Shown: positions 38,602-49,683 of the stretch, one piece after another | How positions within the stretch are numbered: position 1 is the first letter of the stretch | Layout of the letters: each line of letters starts with the position of its first letter | NCBI RefSeq assembly: GCF_000346465.2 | Contig: NC_034013.1 | Span: forward strand, 5,191,791-5,255,790 | Direction of reading: 5' to 3' | DNA from: Prunus persica | Lineage: Eukaryota > Streptophyta > Magnoliopsida > Rosales > Rosaceae | DNA: 64,000 bases | Translations under genes and position numbers: made by a program | Notes under the pieces: generated by a model | The model's input: only the letters and a program-made list of their open reading frames with translations | Database searches by the model: none | Told to the model about the DNA's origin: nothing

Positions 38602-39859
38602 AAATTGTAGCCATGGTCCGAGGACTAAGATTAAATTTTGCTTTTCATTCCTCATATTACTAAATTGTTACGATGGTACTTTAATTATTCCTCCACTTTT
38701 AGAAATCATTCTTTCCGTCAGCTTAGTCTTTTTTGTTAAAAATGATGACATGACATGGACAAGTCTTACTTGGTATGGACAAAAATGTCTTTTCACACAT
38801 TTAAAAATTAAATCTCCCCTCTCTGTATCTCTCTCTCCCCCAATTTCTTCCCCCCCCCCCCACCCCCCCAAAATATTGTTTTGTTGAGTAAAGCCGAGGA
38901 GTGCCCCGCGGATTTTAGAGTAGTAGGGGGAAGCTGCCTGACGCCTCCCCCCCCCCGTGGGTTATAAGGGAGATAACATGTGAGAGGTGGAGGCAGTCGA
39001 GAANNNNNNNNNNNNNNNNNNNNNNNNNNNNNNNNNNNNNNNNNNNNNNNNNNNNNNNNNNNNNNNNNNNNNNNNNNNNNNNNNNNNNNNNNNNNNNNNN
39101 NNNCTTTTCCTTCCCCCCTATCCAAAATTAAACTTATCCTCCCCCCATTAAAAGAAAAACCTTCTTTCCCCCTTTCTTTAAGTTTATTTTTTTTTGTAAA
39201 AAAGTGCAACTTACCAGAGCAATTTTTTTCTGGGGTGGGAAAAAAAAGGTCTTTTCACCCATTAAAAAATAAAATTTCCCCTTTCGTGATCTTCTCTCCC
39301 CCATTTTTTCCCCCCCCCCCCCCCCCCCCAAAACCAATTTCTTCTCCCACCTGATAACCCACATTAGACCCCACCAATTTCTCCTTTAGATGTGGAATCT
39401 TGGCTCCAAGTCTCTCTCCCCCACACCCATCTATTTGATGAGATAACACACATCAGACCCAAATCCTCCAACAAAACCAAACAAAGGAAAGAAAAGAAAT
39501 TAAAAAAACAAGCCTCAATGGATGCATTTTTTCTCTTTCCTGTAATTGCTGGGGTTCTGTAGTTGTTGGGGTTCTGGGTTCATAGGGTCGGGTGGTGGTC
39601 ATGGGGAATGGGGGGAGAAGAAATCAGTGGGGAGAGAGGGAGAGTTTATTTTATTATTTTATTATTTAAACATTTTAATCAATTTAAAATTAATGAAAAC
39701 ACAAATATGCCCTCATTTTTAATGGAAAAGTTGACTGAGATGATGAAAATAACGATTTTTGAAAGTGAAGGCATAATTAAAGTACCACCATAACAATTTA
39801 GTAATATGAGGGAAGAAAAGTAAAATTTGGTCTTAGTCCAGGGACCATTGCTACAATTT
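38602..39859. mobile_element. 1.26 kb element with about 150 bp inverted repeats
   Basis: 38602-38750 matches the complement of about 39705-39859 closely (for example AAATTGTAGCCATGGTCC versus AAATTGTAGCAATGGTCC, and the shared block CTCATATTACTAAATTGTTA). No transposase is visible. The interior has poly-C runs and a 100-N gap. Long terminal repeats suggest a Mutator-type non-autonomous element, but I could not find its target duplication. Confidence 0.72.
39004..39103. other. Assembly gap (100 N)
   Basis: Exactly 100 N, flanked by near-repeated C-rich segments (about 38790-38880 and 39249-39335), a context prone to misassembly. Confidence 1.
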
Positions 39860-42141
39860 TGCCAATTTTGCACCTTCCAAACTTGGAAGATGCATTTAGT
39901 TCGAATCTCCCCTACCGTATTGATATGGTTGAAAATGTGTCTCGTCACCATTTAGGCTCAATAATATGGTCCCGAGCCTCTACATTTACCCACTATGCAT
40001 TTACCTCCATTTCGCAGTATTTTAACCATTCTAATAATCTAACGACTCAAGATATGACATGTCAATTTTTAACTTTGGACACCTATTTATTTAATTAAAT
40101 CCAACTTAACACCGTTAAGTCTAATTAAATAAACAATAACTAAAAAAACCTAAACCTATCAGCAGCCACTCATGACACATCCCACCCACCCCACTCACAG
40201 CAACTTCCCTCCTATCAAGAACCATATAATTAACTCAAACTTGAAATATTCCAAAAATTTATGGGTGGAGATGCTTCATAATTGTTTATGAGTGTTAGGT
40301 AATTTGGTTTGGGTTAAGTGGGTAAAGGGCCACCATGATAAGACCTAGTTCTTGCTTTTTTATTGCATTAATACTATGCAAAAGGGAGATTTTATTGGCA
40401 TCCCATTATTTGCTCTTGCACCCCATACTAATTTTAAACATGAATAACCTATTTTACCCTTGTACATAATTACCGTTAAGGACAAAAATATTTAAAATTA
40501 AAATTAAAATTGCTCACCACATCTCACATATGTTCCTACAACCCTAGTTTGACTTTGTTCTCAAACCATCATGTTCCTACAACTCTAACGAGATTTGTAT
40601 GTTTATATTGGTGAAAAAATATATTGTATTTATTCATGAAGGGTGAGATTGAAGTTAGAGAGGCTTCGAATGAGGTATGAGTTTATTTTTTGGCGTTTTG
40701 CAAGTTTAGTATTTCATGATGGTCACTAGTTGCGTTCAGCACATCAGTATCGAACGCGATAGGTAAATTCAGTGGGATGCCATTGAAACATTGTGCCTAT
40801 TTCGGTTGTGTTTGATCGGTCATGAACTTAATATGCGGTGGAAATCCACCATAACATGGAACGTTGTTCAGTGGTTTATTACCAAAATGTTATCTGCGTT
40901 TCAGTGGCAACGAACCGAAATTTATTTATCTTTTCAATAACTTATTGTCGACCGCAAATTTAATGCAAGATGTTTTGATCTTACTCCCATTGAAAGAACA
41001 AAAACAAGGTGACGCCCCTACTGAAGACAACAATGTGGGAACAGAATGTGTAATGGAATATAGTGATCAATTCACAACTTATTCGGTAATTATTTTGAGT
41101 TTTTTTTCATGGTCTGAAATCCTTTTTAGTATCATTAACATGGCATTACTGTTTCAAATTTTATCTTTAAATAACATGAGTTTTATGTGTAGATATTCAA
41201 TAGTAGAGATGCATTACTTAGATGGGCTCGTGCACAAAGAAAAATGAATAATATTGTCATTGTAATTAAAATGTTTGATTATGGAGGAGAGGGCAAGAGG
41301 AGACCTCGAGTAATACTTGCTTGTGAGAGGAACAGTAACTATAAGTCTTGCATGTCTAGTGAGGCAACTGATATAAGGTCGGATGCAAATAGTGATATGA
41401 AAAAATGTGTTAGGGACACTGGTACCAAGAAATGCGGATGCCCATTCTTGTTAAAAGGTGTCAATATTGGTGATGGGGATAATTGGAAGTTGGAGATGGT
41501 TTGTGGAGTGCACAACCATCCTATTTCAGAGTATCTTTAAGGTCATTCATTTGTGGGGCGACTATCTGAAGAGGAGAATGCCTTGTTGGTGGACATGTCT
41601 AAGAGTTTGGTGAAACCCAGAGATATTTTGGTCACCCTGAAGGATAGAGATGCAATGAATGTTTCAACTATGAAAACAATATACAATGTTAGGATCCGAA
41701 ATAGAACCAAAGAATTTGCTGGGAGAACCCAAATGCAACAATTGCTTACTAAGTTATCCGAACACAATCATATTAAGTGACATATGACATTTGGAGATAT
41801 TGTAACTGACTTGTTTTGGACACCCCATTAATATTGAGATTTTGCATGCATTTCCACATGTACTTATCATGGATTGCACCTATAAGACTAATAGGTATCG
41901 TTTCCCACTATTGCAAATTGTGGGGGTGACATATACTAATATGACATTATTTATTGCGTATGTGTATATGAATGCTGAGAAGGAAGACAATTACACATGG
42001 GCTTTGACTACATTGAGGAGTTTGTTGGATGATAATTGTCTTCCTTGTGTTATTGTCACCGATCAAGATTCGAGAGTTAGCACTCATGAATTCTATTACA
42101 TTTATATTTCCAAAAGCACAATATTTATTATGTAGATGACA

Positions 42142-42398
42142 TGTAACACCCCGACCCCAAATTTTCCCAAATTTTACCCTTATTTAATTATTTAATTATT
42201 TAAGGGTATTTTAGTCATATTTTTAATCGGAGAGAGTTTGGGACTGTGACTTGTATTTTTGGATAGGTCGTACTGAGACGAGTTCATAGACACGTAGTGG
42301 GCTCGAATCGGAGTTGTAACGAGAGAGTTATGGTCAAAAGAAGCCCAGTGGCACAATCGTAAATATTTCGAAATGGAATTTTTTATAAAATCAGATTT

Positions 42399-42441
<43 letters not shown>

Positions 42442-44559
42442 GCGCGCAGAACAGCCCCCCTGTTACTGTTCACAGCGGCGATTTTTGGGCCGCCGTCGCA
42501 GCATCCGGCCACCGCTCGGGGTGGCACCGATCCCAAAAGAACCGTGCCATCTTCCTCTTCCCATCCCGACCAATCTCAGCCACTGGAACCACCTGTGCTC
42601 GCCGGAAAATGCCAAAATTCGACTGGTTTTAACCCAAAATTCAAGGAGCTCGATCTCCCTCCTCCGGCCATCAAATCCGACGAGCAAGGTATGGTTTCTC
42701 ACCTATTTTTCATGCTCTAGCTGATGATTGGGTAGGATTAGATCGATTCTTAGCGTAACCAATTCGATTTTCGAATTGAAAAATCGGCCGAACTTCGACC
42801 GCCGTGATCGGCCATTTCCGGCCACTTTTTGGGGTAGGTCCAAGAACAAAAGTGGCTCCAAATAGGGTGTTATACCTAGGGTAGGAGTTTTGAGATTTTC
42901 TGGAGCAGCGTTATCGCTTTGGGCACCACGCGCTGCCGGCACGTGCGGCGGCGCGTGGGCACTGTGGAAAAAGTAGCACTGTATTCCGATGAGATCCTTA
43001 GGTTGTCACGAGTGCGTAGGATTTCACGGATCTCAATTCGGACGTCGTTTGACTATCGAACGGATAATTGCATATTGTGCGTTATCCGGGTTCGATAGGT
43101 TGGGACCGTTGGATGGTCCCAAATTTAATATATGTTAATCTAGGTAATTCTAGGATCGTGTAGGAATTCACGGATCGTGAATCGGAGCCCCGGATGTTCC
43201 GAATAATAATTTTAAAGTTTATGTTTTATATTAATTGTCAGATCGTGCGATCGTGAGAAATTCGACCGTCCGATCTGAACCAAACTTGCAGGACAAGTGT
43301 CCTATACCTGGTAGAACCCATAGAGACTTTCGGATCGGAAATTGGAGGTCGTGGGTTCTGCAGGTCCGGTTGACCAGGGTTAGAGTAGTTTGACCCTTGG
43401 TTGACCGTGAGTCTCCCGGAGTAATCTCACCTTTCTAGGGGGATTACCGGGTGCTAGATGATTGTGGAGGGTTACACAATATTAGAATTAATTTATATAA
43501 CTATAATTATATATGGTTGTACAAGGGTACAACAAAGTCTAGACTGTCAGTTTGGAGTGCTATACGCACTACTTTAGGTACCTCCTCGGATGTTGGATTC
43601 ACTACAAGTACCACCAAGTGAAAGTTAGGTCCCGCGTGGCGTAGGTTATCCGGCGTTGGGACAGGCCCCATACGTGGCGTTAGTTGTACCGACGTATGGG
43701 GAGCTATGTAATATGATGTTTAGGTCTCACGTGGCGTAGGTTATCCGGCGTTGAGACAGGCCCCATACGTGGCGTTGGTTGTACCGACGTATGGGGAGAT
43801 TATGTGATATTGTGTTGAGGTCGCACGTGGCGTAGGTTATCCGGCGTGTCGACAGACCCCATACGTGGCGTTGGTTGTACCGGCGTATGGGGAGATTTGT
43901 GATATGATATTGAGGTCCCGCGTGGCGTAGGTTATCCGGCGTTGGGACAGGCCCCATACGTGGCGTTGGTTGTACCGACGTATAAGGAGATATTATGATA
44001 GTATGGCATGGTCGCACGTGGCGTAGGTTATCCGGCGTGTTGACAGGCCCCATACGTGGCGTTGGTTGTACCGGCATATGGGGAGATTATATGAAATCCA
44101 GAGAAATGAAATAAGGTATTGTCCAAGTGTGGAATTGGGTTTTAGGGAAGAACTGCGTGTGACTTGATCCCTCAAGGAGGGTACGTAGGCAGCCTAAGGT
44201 TATTAGGTGCAGCCGCAGACTAAATGTTAGTCATAATTTAGATTTGAATTGTTTGCCTTGTTTAAGGCATGAATTGTTTTGTTAGCATGTTTGGTAGTTG
44301 GTTAAGAATTATTGGAAGGCCGAAGGCCATTTGTGTGAATTGCATGAAATTATATTGTACATGCTGCCAGTTGGGAATATTAAATGCGTTTTCATGCAGG
44401 TATAAACTTTTTGGGAAATGTCCAATTTATAGGGGAGACTCTGCCGAATTTTCGGCAGGAAGTCTCGGTTTTTAGTATTTGGCCCTGGCATCGGGAGGAT
44501 GTCGGGAATTCCAAAGGGTTAGCCTCGGGTTCTGAAAAAATTCGAGGTGGGTCCTTTCA
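42142..44559 (+). mobile_element. Solo LTR, 2418 bp, of a Ty3/gypsy-like retrotransposon
   Basis: Begins TGTAACACCCCGACCCC and ends GGTCCTTTCA, flanked by the perfect 5-base duplication TGACA at 42137-42141 and 44560-44564. There is no internal gag/pol or second LTR, so it is a solo LTR left by recombination. It contains a CT microsatellite (about 42403-42438) and a 95-base tandem array. The superfamily call rests on the terminal sequence style only. Confidence 0.85.
43634..44093. repeat. Five-copy 95-96 bp tandem array in the LTR
   Basis: The motif GTGGCGTAGGTTATCCGGCG recurs at 43636, 43731, 43827, 43922 and 44018, spacing 95/96/95/96. Each unit also holds CCCCATACGTGGCGTT and a GTACCG(A/G)CGTAT block. 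Confidence 0.95.
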
Positions 44560-45129
44560 TGACATATTAATAAAGGAGTGTTGGCAAACTGCAAGAAGTT
44601 ATTTGGGACCCTCAAACAATGGAAGCAATTTAATGAGGATTGGAATACTTTGGTTGGTTCAGAAACAGAGGAGGAACATTGGCGTTGTTTGCGACAGATT
44701 GTGTCTAAGTTTAGTGAATTTCAAAAAGCTATTGAATACATACATGACAATTGGTTAAATCCATTTAAGGATAGTTTGTGGCCGCATGGACAAACACTTG
44801 TATGCATCTTGGATTGACAACCTTAAATAGGTAAGTATTATTATCATGAGTTGCAGCTGCTATGTGAGTTTTAAAACTCGTAAGTAAAGATGGATCAATA
44901 GGACCTACTCGAGATGACTTAGTAGGCAGACATGTACCTCAACATTACTATCATGAGTAGGAGCTACATCTTCAACCTCTGTAGTATCCTCAAAGTGATC
45001 TTAGGGAGCCGCTCTCTGTCTCCTCGTTGAGGCTGTGAGACGCTGTTTATCAGGTCGAGATGATGAAGCCTCAGTAGTACCTCTGCTAGTCCTCTTTATA
45101 TCTTAAAAAAAAGAGCAGGATTAAGTACA

Positions 45130-45430
45130 CACTCAGTAACGGATTCGGTAGATGGTCACTGAAAAATGGAAACAAATTCGGTGGTACTATCATTGAAAAA
45201 AAAAACATATTGGTGGAGTACCACTGAAAAACCGAAATACATTCGGTGGGCATCTCCTGCAAAATGGAAACAAATTTGGTGGACTACCACCGAATCAAGA
45301 TAACGATTTCGATGGTAACCCACCGAAAGTAAAATTAATTTTAGTGCAAATCATGTTCAAATTCGGTGGACTACCACTAAAGCAATGTAACCATTTCAGT
45401 GGTAATCCACCGAAACTAAAATCCAGTTTC
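45130..45430. repeat. Interspersed TTCGGTGG motif block
   Basis: Variants of ATTCGGTGGACTACCA recur about every 30-45 bases, often followed by the complementary CCACCGAA, forming a series of short palindromes in the right part of the MULE. Confidence 0.7.
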
Positions 45431-46099
45431 GTAAAACTAAGTTCGAACCATACACCCACAAAGTTGAAATCAATAATTAAAATTGGACTTTGACTTTTCA
45501 AAAGTGAAATCAAACCCAAGCTTAATCAACACTCAGAAACGTAAATATAGAAATCAAAATTGAAATAAAACCTTGGCTCTTCGAAGGATTTGTGAAAACT
45601 TGACAGATTGGTGATGGATGTTTGCCATGGCTGAGGCGATGGTGGTTTGCGATGGGGTAAGGCGTTTGGGGTTGGCTGTGGGTTGTGGTGGCTTTGTTTT
45701 AGAGATGAGTTGTGTGATGGGATTCGGGTTTGCAAAGATAGGTTGTGCGATGGCTCTGTTTCAAAGGGGATGAGGTGTGCAATGGAGCTTGTTGTAAATC
45801 TAATGTGGTATGTCTGCAAGAGGAGGGAATTTTCGATGGGGTGGGGCTTGATATGGGATAGGGTGGGGTTTGATATCAGATTGGGTGTGTCTGAAAGGGA
45901 ATGAGGTTTTCGATGGATGGTGTATGATATGGGATGGGGTTTACATAGTAAGTTAGAAAATGGGGTTCATTAGGGCAATTTAGGAAGAAAAATGGGGTAT
46001 AGTGAGTAATTTGAAATTTTATTAAAATTCAGTGGGGGTATAAAGAGATTATGGGGGGCAAAGAGCAAATAATGAGGTTCATATAGAATTAGTTTAGCT

Positions 46100-46310
46100 G
46101 GTTGTTTGTTAGCACAACTGTTAATTCATAAAGAACAAGATGTTCCCACACTCGAAGGGTAGGATTAATCCCCGTTCGGGGTTCGGCTTTCCTCTGCCAT
46201 AAAGTGCTTCCAACAGGTTTTGAACCATTGCCATTAAGGCATCAGGTAGCTTATTAACTCGAGGTGGCAGTTTGCCAACCGCACCATACCTTGTGATTGA
46301 GAAAGGAATA
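46100..46310 (-). mobile_element. Possible degenerate tRNA-related fragment
   Basis: On the minus strand GGTTCAAAACC (near 46215) resembles a pol III B box, with a weak upstream A-box-like region. No tail or duplication found. Low certainty. Confidence 0.25.
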
Positions 46311-46907
46311 TGTTAAAAACAATGAAGGTTGGATGTGAAGAGGGAGGGGGGTTGCTGTGAGTGAGGTGGGGTGTGTCATCAGTGGTTGTTGATAAGTTTA
46401 TGGTTTATTTTTTATTTATTTATTATTTTTAAAATTTATTTAGACTTAACGGTGGGTGTCAAAAGTTAAAAATTTACATATCATATCTTAAGTCGTTAGA
46501 TCATTAGAATGGTTAAGATCCTGTGAAATGCGGATAAATGCATAGTGGCTAAATGTAGAGGCTCGGGATCCTAAATGATCTATATATAAAAAGCAAAAGG
46601 CAGAGAATGGTGAAACATTCAAAACACCATAAAATGCCATTGGTTAATGCAAACATTAAGAATTGAAATTATTAATTAAATGAGGATAATATGGTAAATT
46701 CACAATTTTTCATATTAAAAAAAAATAAAAAAAAAAAGATAATGGATCCTATTTTTATGGAACACAACACCCATTATCTTTTATAATTCTAAAATAAAAT
46801 TTATTTTATTTATATAAAAAAAAAGCCGCTCGCAAGCGTGGAAGCGCGTGCGGAGAGGTTAGTATGTAATTATACAGAAACAAAACAAACAAAAAATTGA
46901 AAATTAG

Positions 46908-47043
46908 GTTTTTTATTTTATTTTTTAGTACATGCGATTGGAGTAGGGGGTTTACACAAATATTCATTGGGTGTCTAGGGGTTTCGAACCTCTACTCACA
47001 TGGGTGAAGGTGGAAGAGCTCAACCAATTGAGCTAATGACACA
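46908..47043 (-). mobile_element. tRNA-derived SINE with 10 bp target duplication
   Basis: Minus strand: A box TAGCTCAATTGG (47035-47024), B box GGTTCGAAACC (46990-46980), then a short body and an A-rich tail (about 46930-46908). Flanks carry TGAAAATTAG at 46898-46907 and 47044-47053. Only 136 bases, so a short SINE. The tRNA head is not a functional tRNA gene. Confidence 0.85.
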
Positions 47044-47053
47044 TGAAAATTAG

Positions 47054-47640
47054 TTTAATTTTGGGGAAATAACATATCTTTTCATTTACATAATATCATT
47101 CTCTAAATTTTCATCGGTGATTTAAATCACGTAAAAGATTGTGATGGGTTTGAAAGAAAGGAGAGGATTAGAACTTTCTAGGGATGTATATCCGTTCGAA
47201 ATCAATACAATGTCATCAATCCGCACCCCAATCAAATATAAATTGAATTATGAATTTTCCAATCAAATCCGATAACATTAGAAGTTAAAAAACAATTGAG
47301 AGGTAGTGAAAGTAATTTTCTATTTTGTGTTTTTTAATCACTTGCTTTCTTGTTAAGAAACAAAAAAAGAGAAACCAATGGACATCTCCCTCTACAAAAC
47401 CTACCCCCCCATTGAACTTAAGCCCAAAGATCAAAATTGACAAACGGTTGAACCAAACCAAATATTGGAAATCATAAAAAGGGAGAAATTCAAATTTAGC
47501 TTGGTGGAAGAATCTTGTCTTTTCAATAGAATTACTAATTAAGTTACTGTCAAATCAATTGTAGCTAAAGGGATAAATTACTATTTAAGTTTTAATTAAA
47601 AATTAAAACAGAGATAAGCATGATCTCCCTGAAAAGACGC
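47054..47640. other. AT-rich spacer
   Basis: No gene or repeat end recognised between the SINE and the probable promoter of the next gene. Confidence 0.4.
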
Positions 47641-49683
47641 CTAAATCTGTTACGAAGTACAGCTCATCGAAAACGACGTAGCTTCGAGAGACTTGGACTC
47701 GTCAGAGACTTTTCTCTCACTCACTCACTCGCTCACTCACTCTGCCACTCAAGAACGAAAAGTTAAAGCAAAGAATTTAATAGTAAAAGCGAAGCCAGGA
47801 GACAAAGCACATACCATTTTCTGACCCGCACAGATAGACAGAGAAAAAGCGGAAGCTTCCTTTTGAATTGATTCAGTGGAATTTTCCTCTGCTGTTTTCT
47901 CTCTTGCCAAACGGTACACTTTCCATGCCATTAGCTTAACGATTGTGTTGAATTTGGAAATTTTAATTTTGCAGTGGCAGTTACGTTTGTTGGAATTTTT
48001 TTTTTGTGAATTTTGGCGTGCTGGTATTTGGCAATAGTGACGCAAAGTTTGTTGATTGTTTCTGGATTTTCTTTGTTAGAAATGCGACTTCAGAAACTGA
48101 AACGACGGATCGTCGAAAGCCCTTCTATTTTCAGTTGCTTTGAATGCTTGTGTGTGTGTGTGTGTGCTTCTTGCATAAGTGAGTGATTGTTTTAGCACCA
48201 TGATGGTTTTATTTTAGTTTAAGAAATGCTTTTTTGGTCAATGAAATTGAAGTTTGTAATTGTGGTGCGGGATTAATTGGAAAGACTGGTATCTGGATAT
48301 TGAATTTGGGTTGATATCTTGGAAAAGATGGGATTCGGAAAATGCTTAAAAAGAAGCATTGAATGTAGTGGTAGTATAACATTCTAGGATTTTTCTCTTA
48401 TAGTATGACTATGCAAAGTGTTTATCCAGTGCGGTTGAACATAACCAACGTGGTGAAATGTGCTGTAACTGTAACTAATGCATTTGTACGTAATTAAAAC
48501 TATATATGTGTTTTAGGAAAGATGTAAATTTAGTCAAGAATTACTCTCAGTCATTGCATTAAGCAGTAGTGTTTTTTATGCGAAGCACTTTGGACTTTAA
48601 TCAATAGTCAAAGAGTCTTCTTAGTTTTTTTTACATTTATATTTTAGTATCTATTATGTACCAAGTAGGGAGTTGTGATACTGAAGGATTACTTAGAAAT
48701 ATCAGAAAAAGACAGAAATGGTGTTTTTTTGGGTAAAAAAATTCAATGTTTTATAGAAACACTAAAAATAGTTTGTAATTAATGTATGTTGAGAGTCACT
48801 GATAGTGTACTATAAAAGAGACTGGCCAACCATGATCAATATAATTTGAGATATCAATTTCTAAACTATAATCCTATAGGCTTTCTGTTGGTTTGCCGTT
48901 AAAAATCTAGACTACTATGGTCAGACAATCTTTATTTTTGGTCTTCTTGTTTGACCGAGGATTTTTCCTCTTGATTATCAATACAATGTTTCTATTCCAA
49001 AAAAAAAAAAAAAAAAAAAATCTAGACTACAATGGGGACTGGAGTATCATCAGTCCCTTACTTACTCTGTAAGAAGAGTATCCAGTTTCCCATTTACATC
49101 AGTTCTTTAGGCTTCGGGGACGGCTCTCTATGGACAAAATAACACACGTCTAGCGTTGTTAGGGGATTCTGCTGAACAGAATTGCTTGTTTCAAACAATG
49201 CAAATGGCGTGGCAGGTAGATCAGACACAGTGAAGCTGTGATTCTGTAGCAGTAAAATATGAAAATACAGATAACAAAGAATAACGATGAGTTACGCAGT
49301 AGGGGTGAGTGGAAATATAGGTTTAAACATGACAATTGCAATGTAGGTCATATGCATTTTGACCAACTCGGTTTGGACTGGATTATTATCCAATAAACAA
49401 GAGGGAAAAATATATGTTTGAAGTTCCCCTGTTTATTTTATTCTATTTTTACATTCCTTGATTCCAAGGTCATATTTAACTTAATGGTCATAGTTGCAGG
49501 ACAGTAGTCAATGTTAATGCACAGTAGAAGTGGCAATGTTCCTGAAGATGATGTGAGGAACCTGATGTTCCAGTCAAAAGTGTGCGACTTTACTGCCTCC
49601 TGAGGCTGGCTTGAAAAGTTAGATTTATATTCAATCCAGATGCATATGACAGAAACGTTAGTATTCTGTCACTCTGAGTGGTA
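47640..49683 (+). promoter_or_regulatory. Probable promoter, 5'UTR and leader intron of the glycine-rich membrane protein gene
   Basis: A CTCACTCACTCACT pyrimidine-rich stretch at 47712-47745 looks like a leader start. A 3' splice site (ATAGTTGCAG) ends near 49500, followed by about 180 bases of leader to the ATG at 49684. A long 5'UTR intron is inferred, not proven. A TG repeat lies at about 48150-48165. Confidence 0.4.
48916..49018 (+). mobile_element. 5'-truncated LINE tail with poly(A) and target duplication
   Basis: About 80 bases ending in a run of about 22 A. The flanks repeat AAAAATCTAGACTAC (48901-48915 and about 49016-49030); the next bases (TATGG versus AATGG) may extend the duplication with one mismatch. 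Truncation, poly(A) and a 15+ base duplication are the mark of LINE-type insertion. Confidence 0.75.

Larger units (their letters stand above)
40928..44817 (+). pseudogene. MULE transposase with FAR1-type DNA-binding domain, disrupted
   Basis: Pieces recognisable in order: N-terminal region near 40928-41083; after an intron, a FAR1/WRKY-GCM1-type zinc domain (RRPRVILACERN, KKCGCPFLLKG, WKLEMVCGVHNHPISEYL) at 41190-41537; a linker at 41541-41777; the MULE catalytic start (LIMDCTYKTNRYRFPLLQ, CVIVTDQD) at 41845-42068; and after the LTR, LANCKKLFGTLKQWKQ through FQKAIEYIHDNWLNPFK at 44575-44775. Lesions: TAA at 41538, TGA at 41778 where Trp is expected, a frameshift near 41823, TGA at the CRWH motif, and the LTR itself. 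FHY3/FAR1 plant transcription factors descend from this kind of transposase. Confidence 0.8.
39949..46577 (+). mobile_element. Decayed 6.6 kb Mutator/FAR1-type element with long inverted repeats
   Basis: Left repeat 39949-40213 and right repeat 46341-46577 are inverted copies (both contain CCCGAGCCTCTACATTTA and a CACTCACAGCAAC-type inner edge). The left copy has about 13 extra bases just inside the end. A FAR1-type transposase pseudogene lies inside, cut by a 2.4 kb solo LTR. No 9-base target duplication is visible, suggesting age or end damage. Confidence 0.8.

Noticed and set aside
38808..39449. Several frames around the second N gap
   Set aside because: Poly-C/poly-G and N translations inside a non-coding element.
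43727..44175. Minus-strand 116-codon frame with repeated YNQRHVWGLS blocks
   Set aside because: This is the 95-base LTR tandem array read through; unit length is not consistently a multiple of three and there is no start context.
46975..47045. tRNA-like A and B boxes
   Set aside because: As a tRNA gene: no acceptor-stem pairing and it carries a SINE body, tail and target duplication, so it is listed as a SINE.
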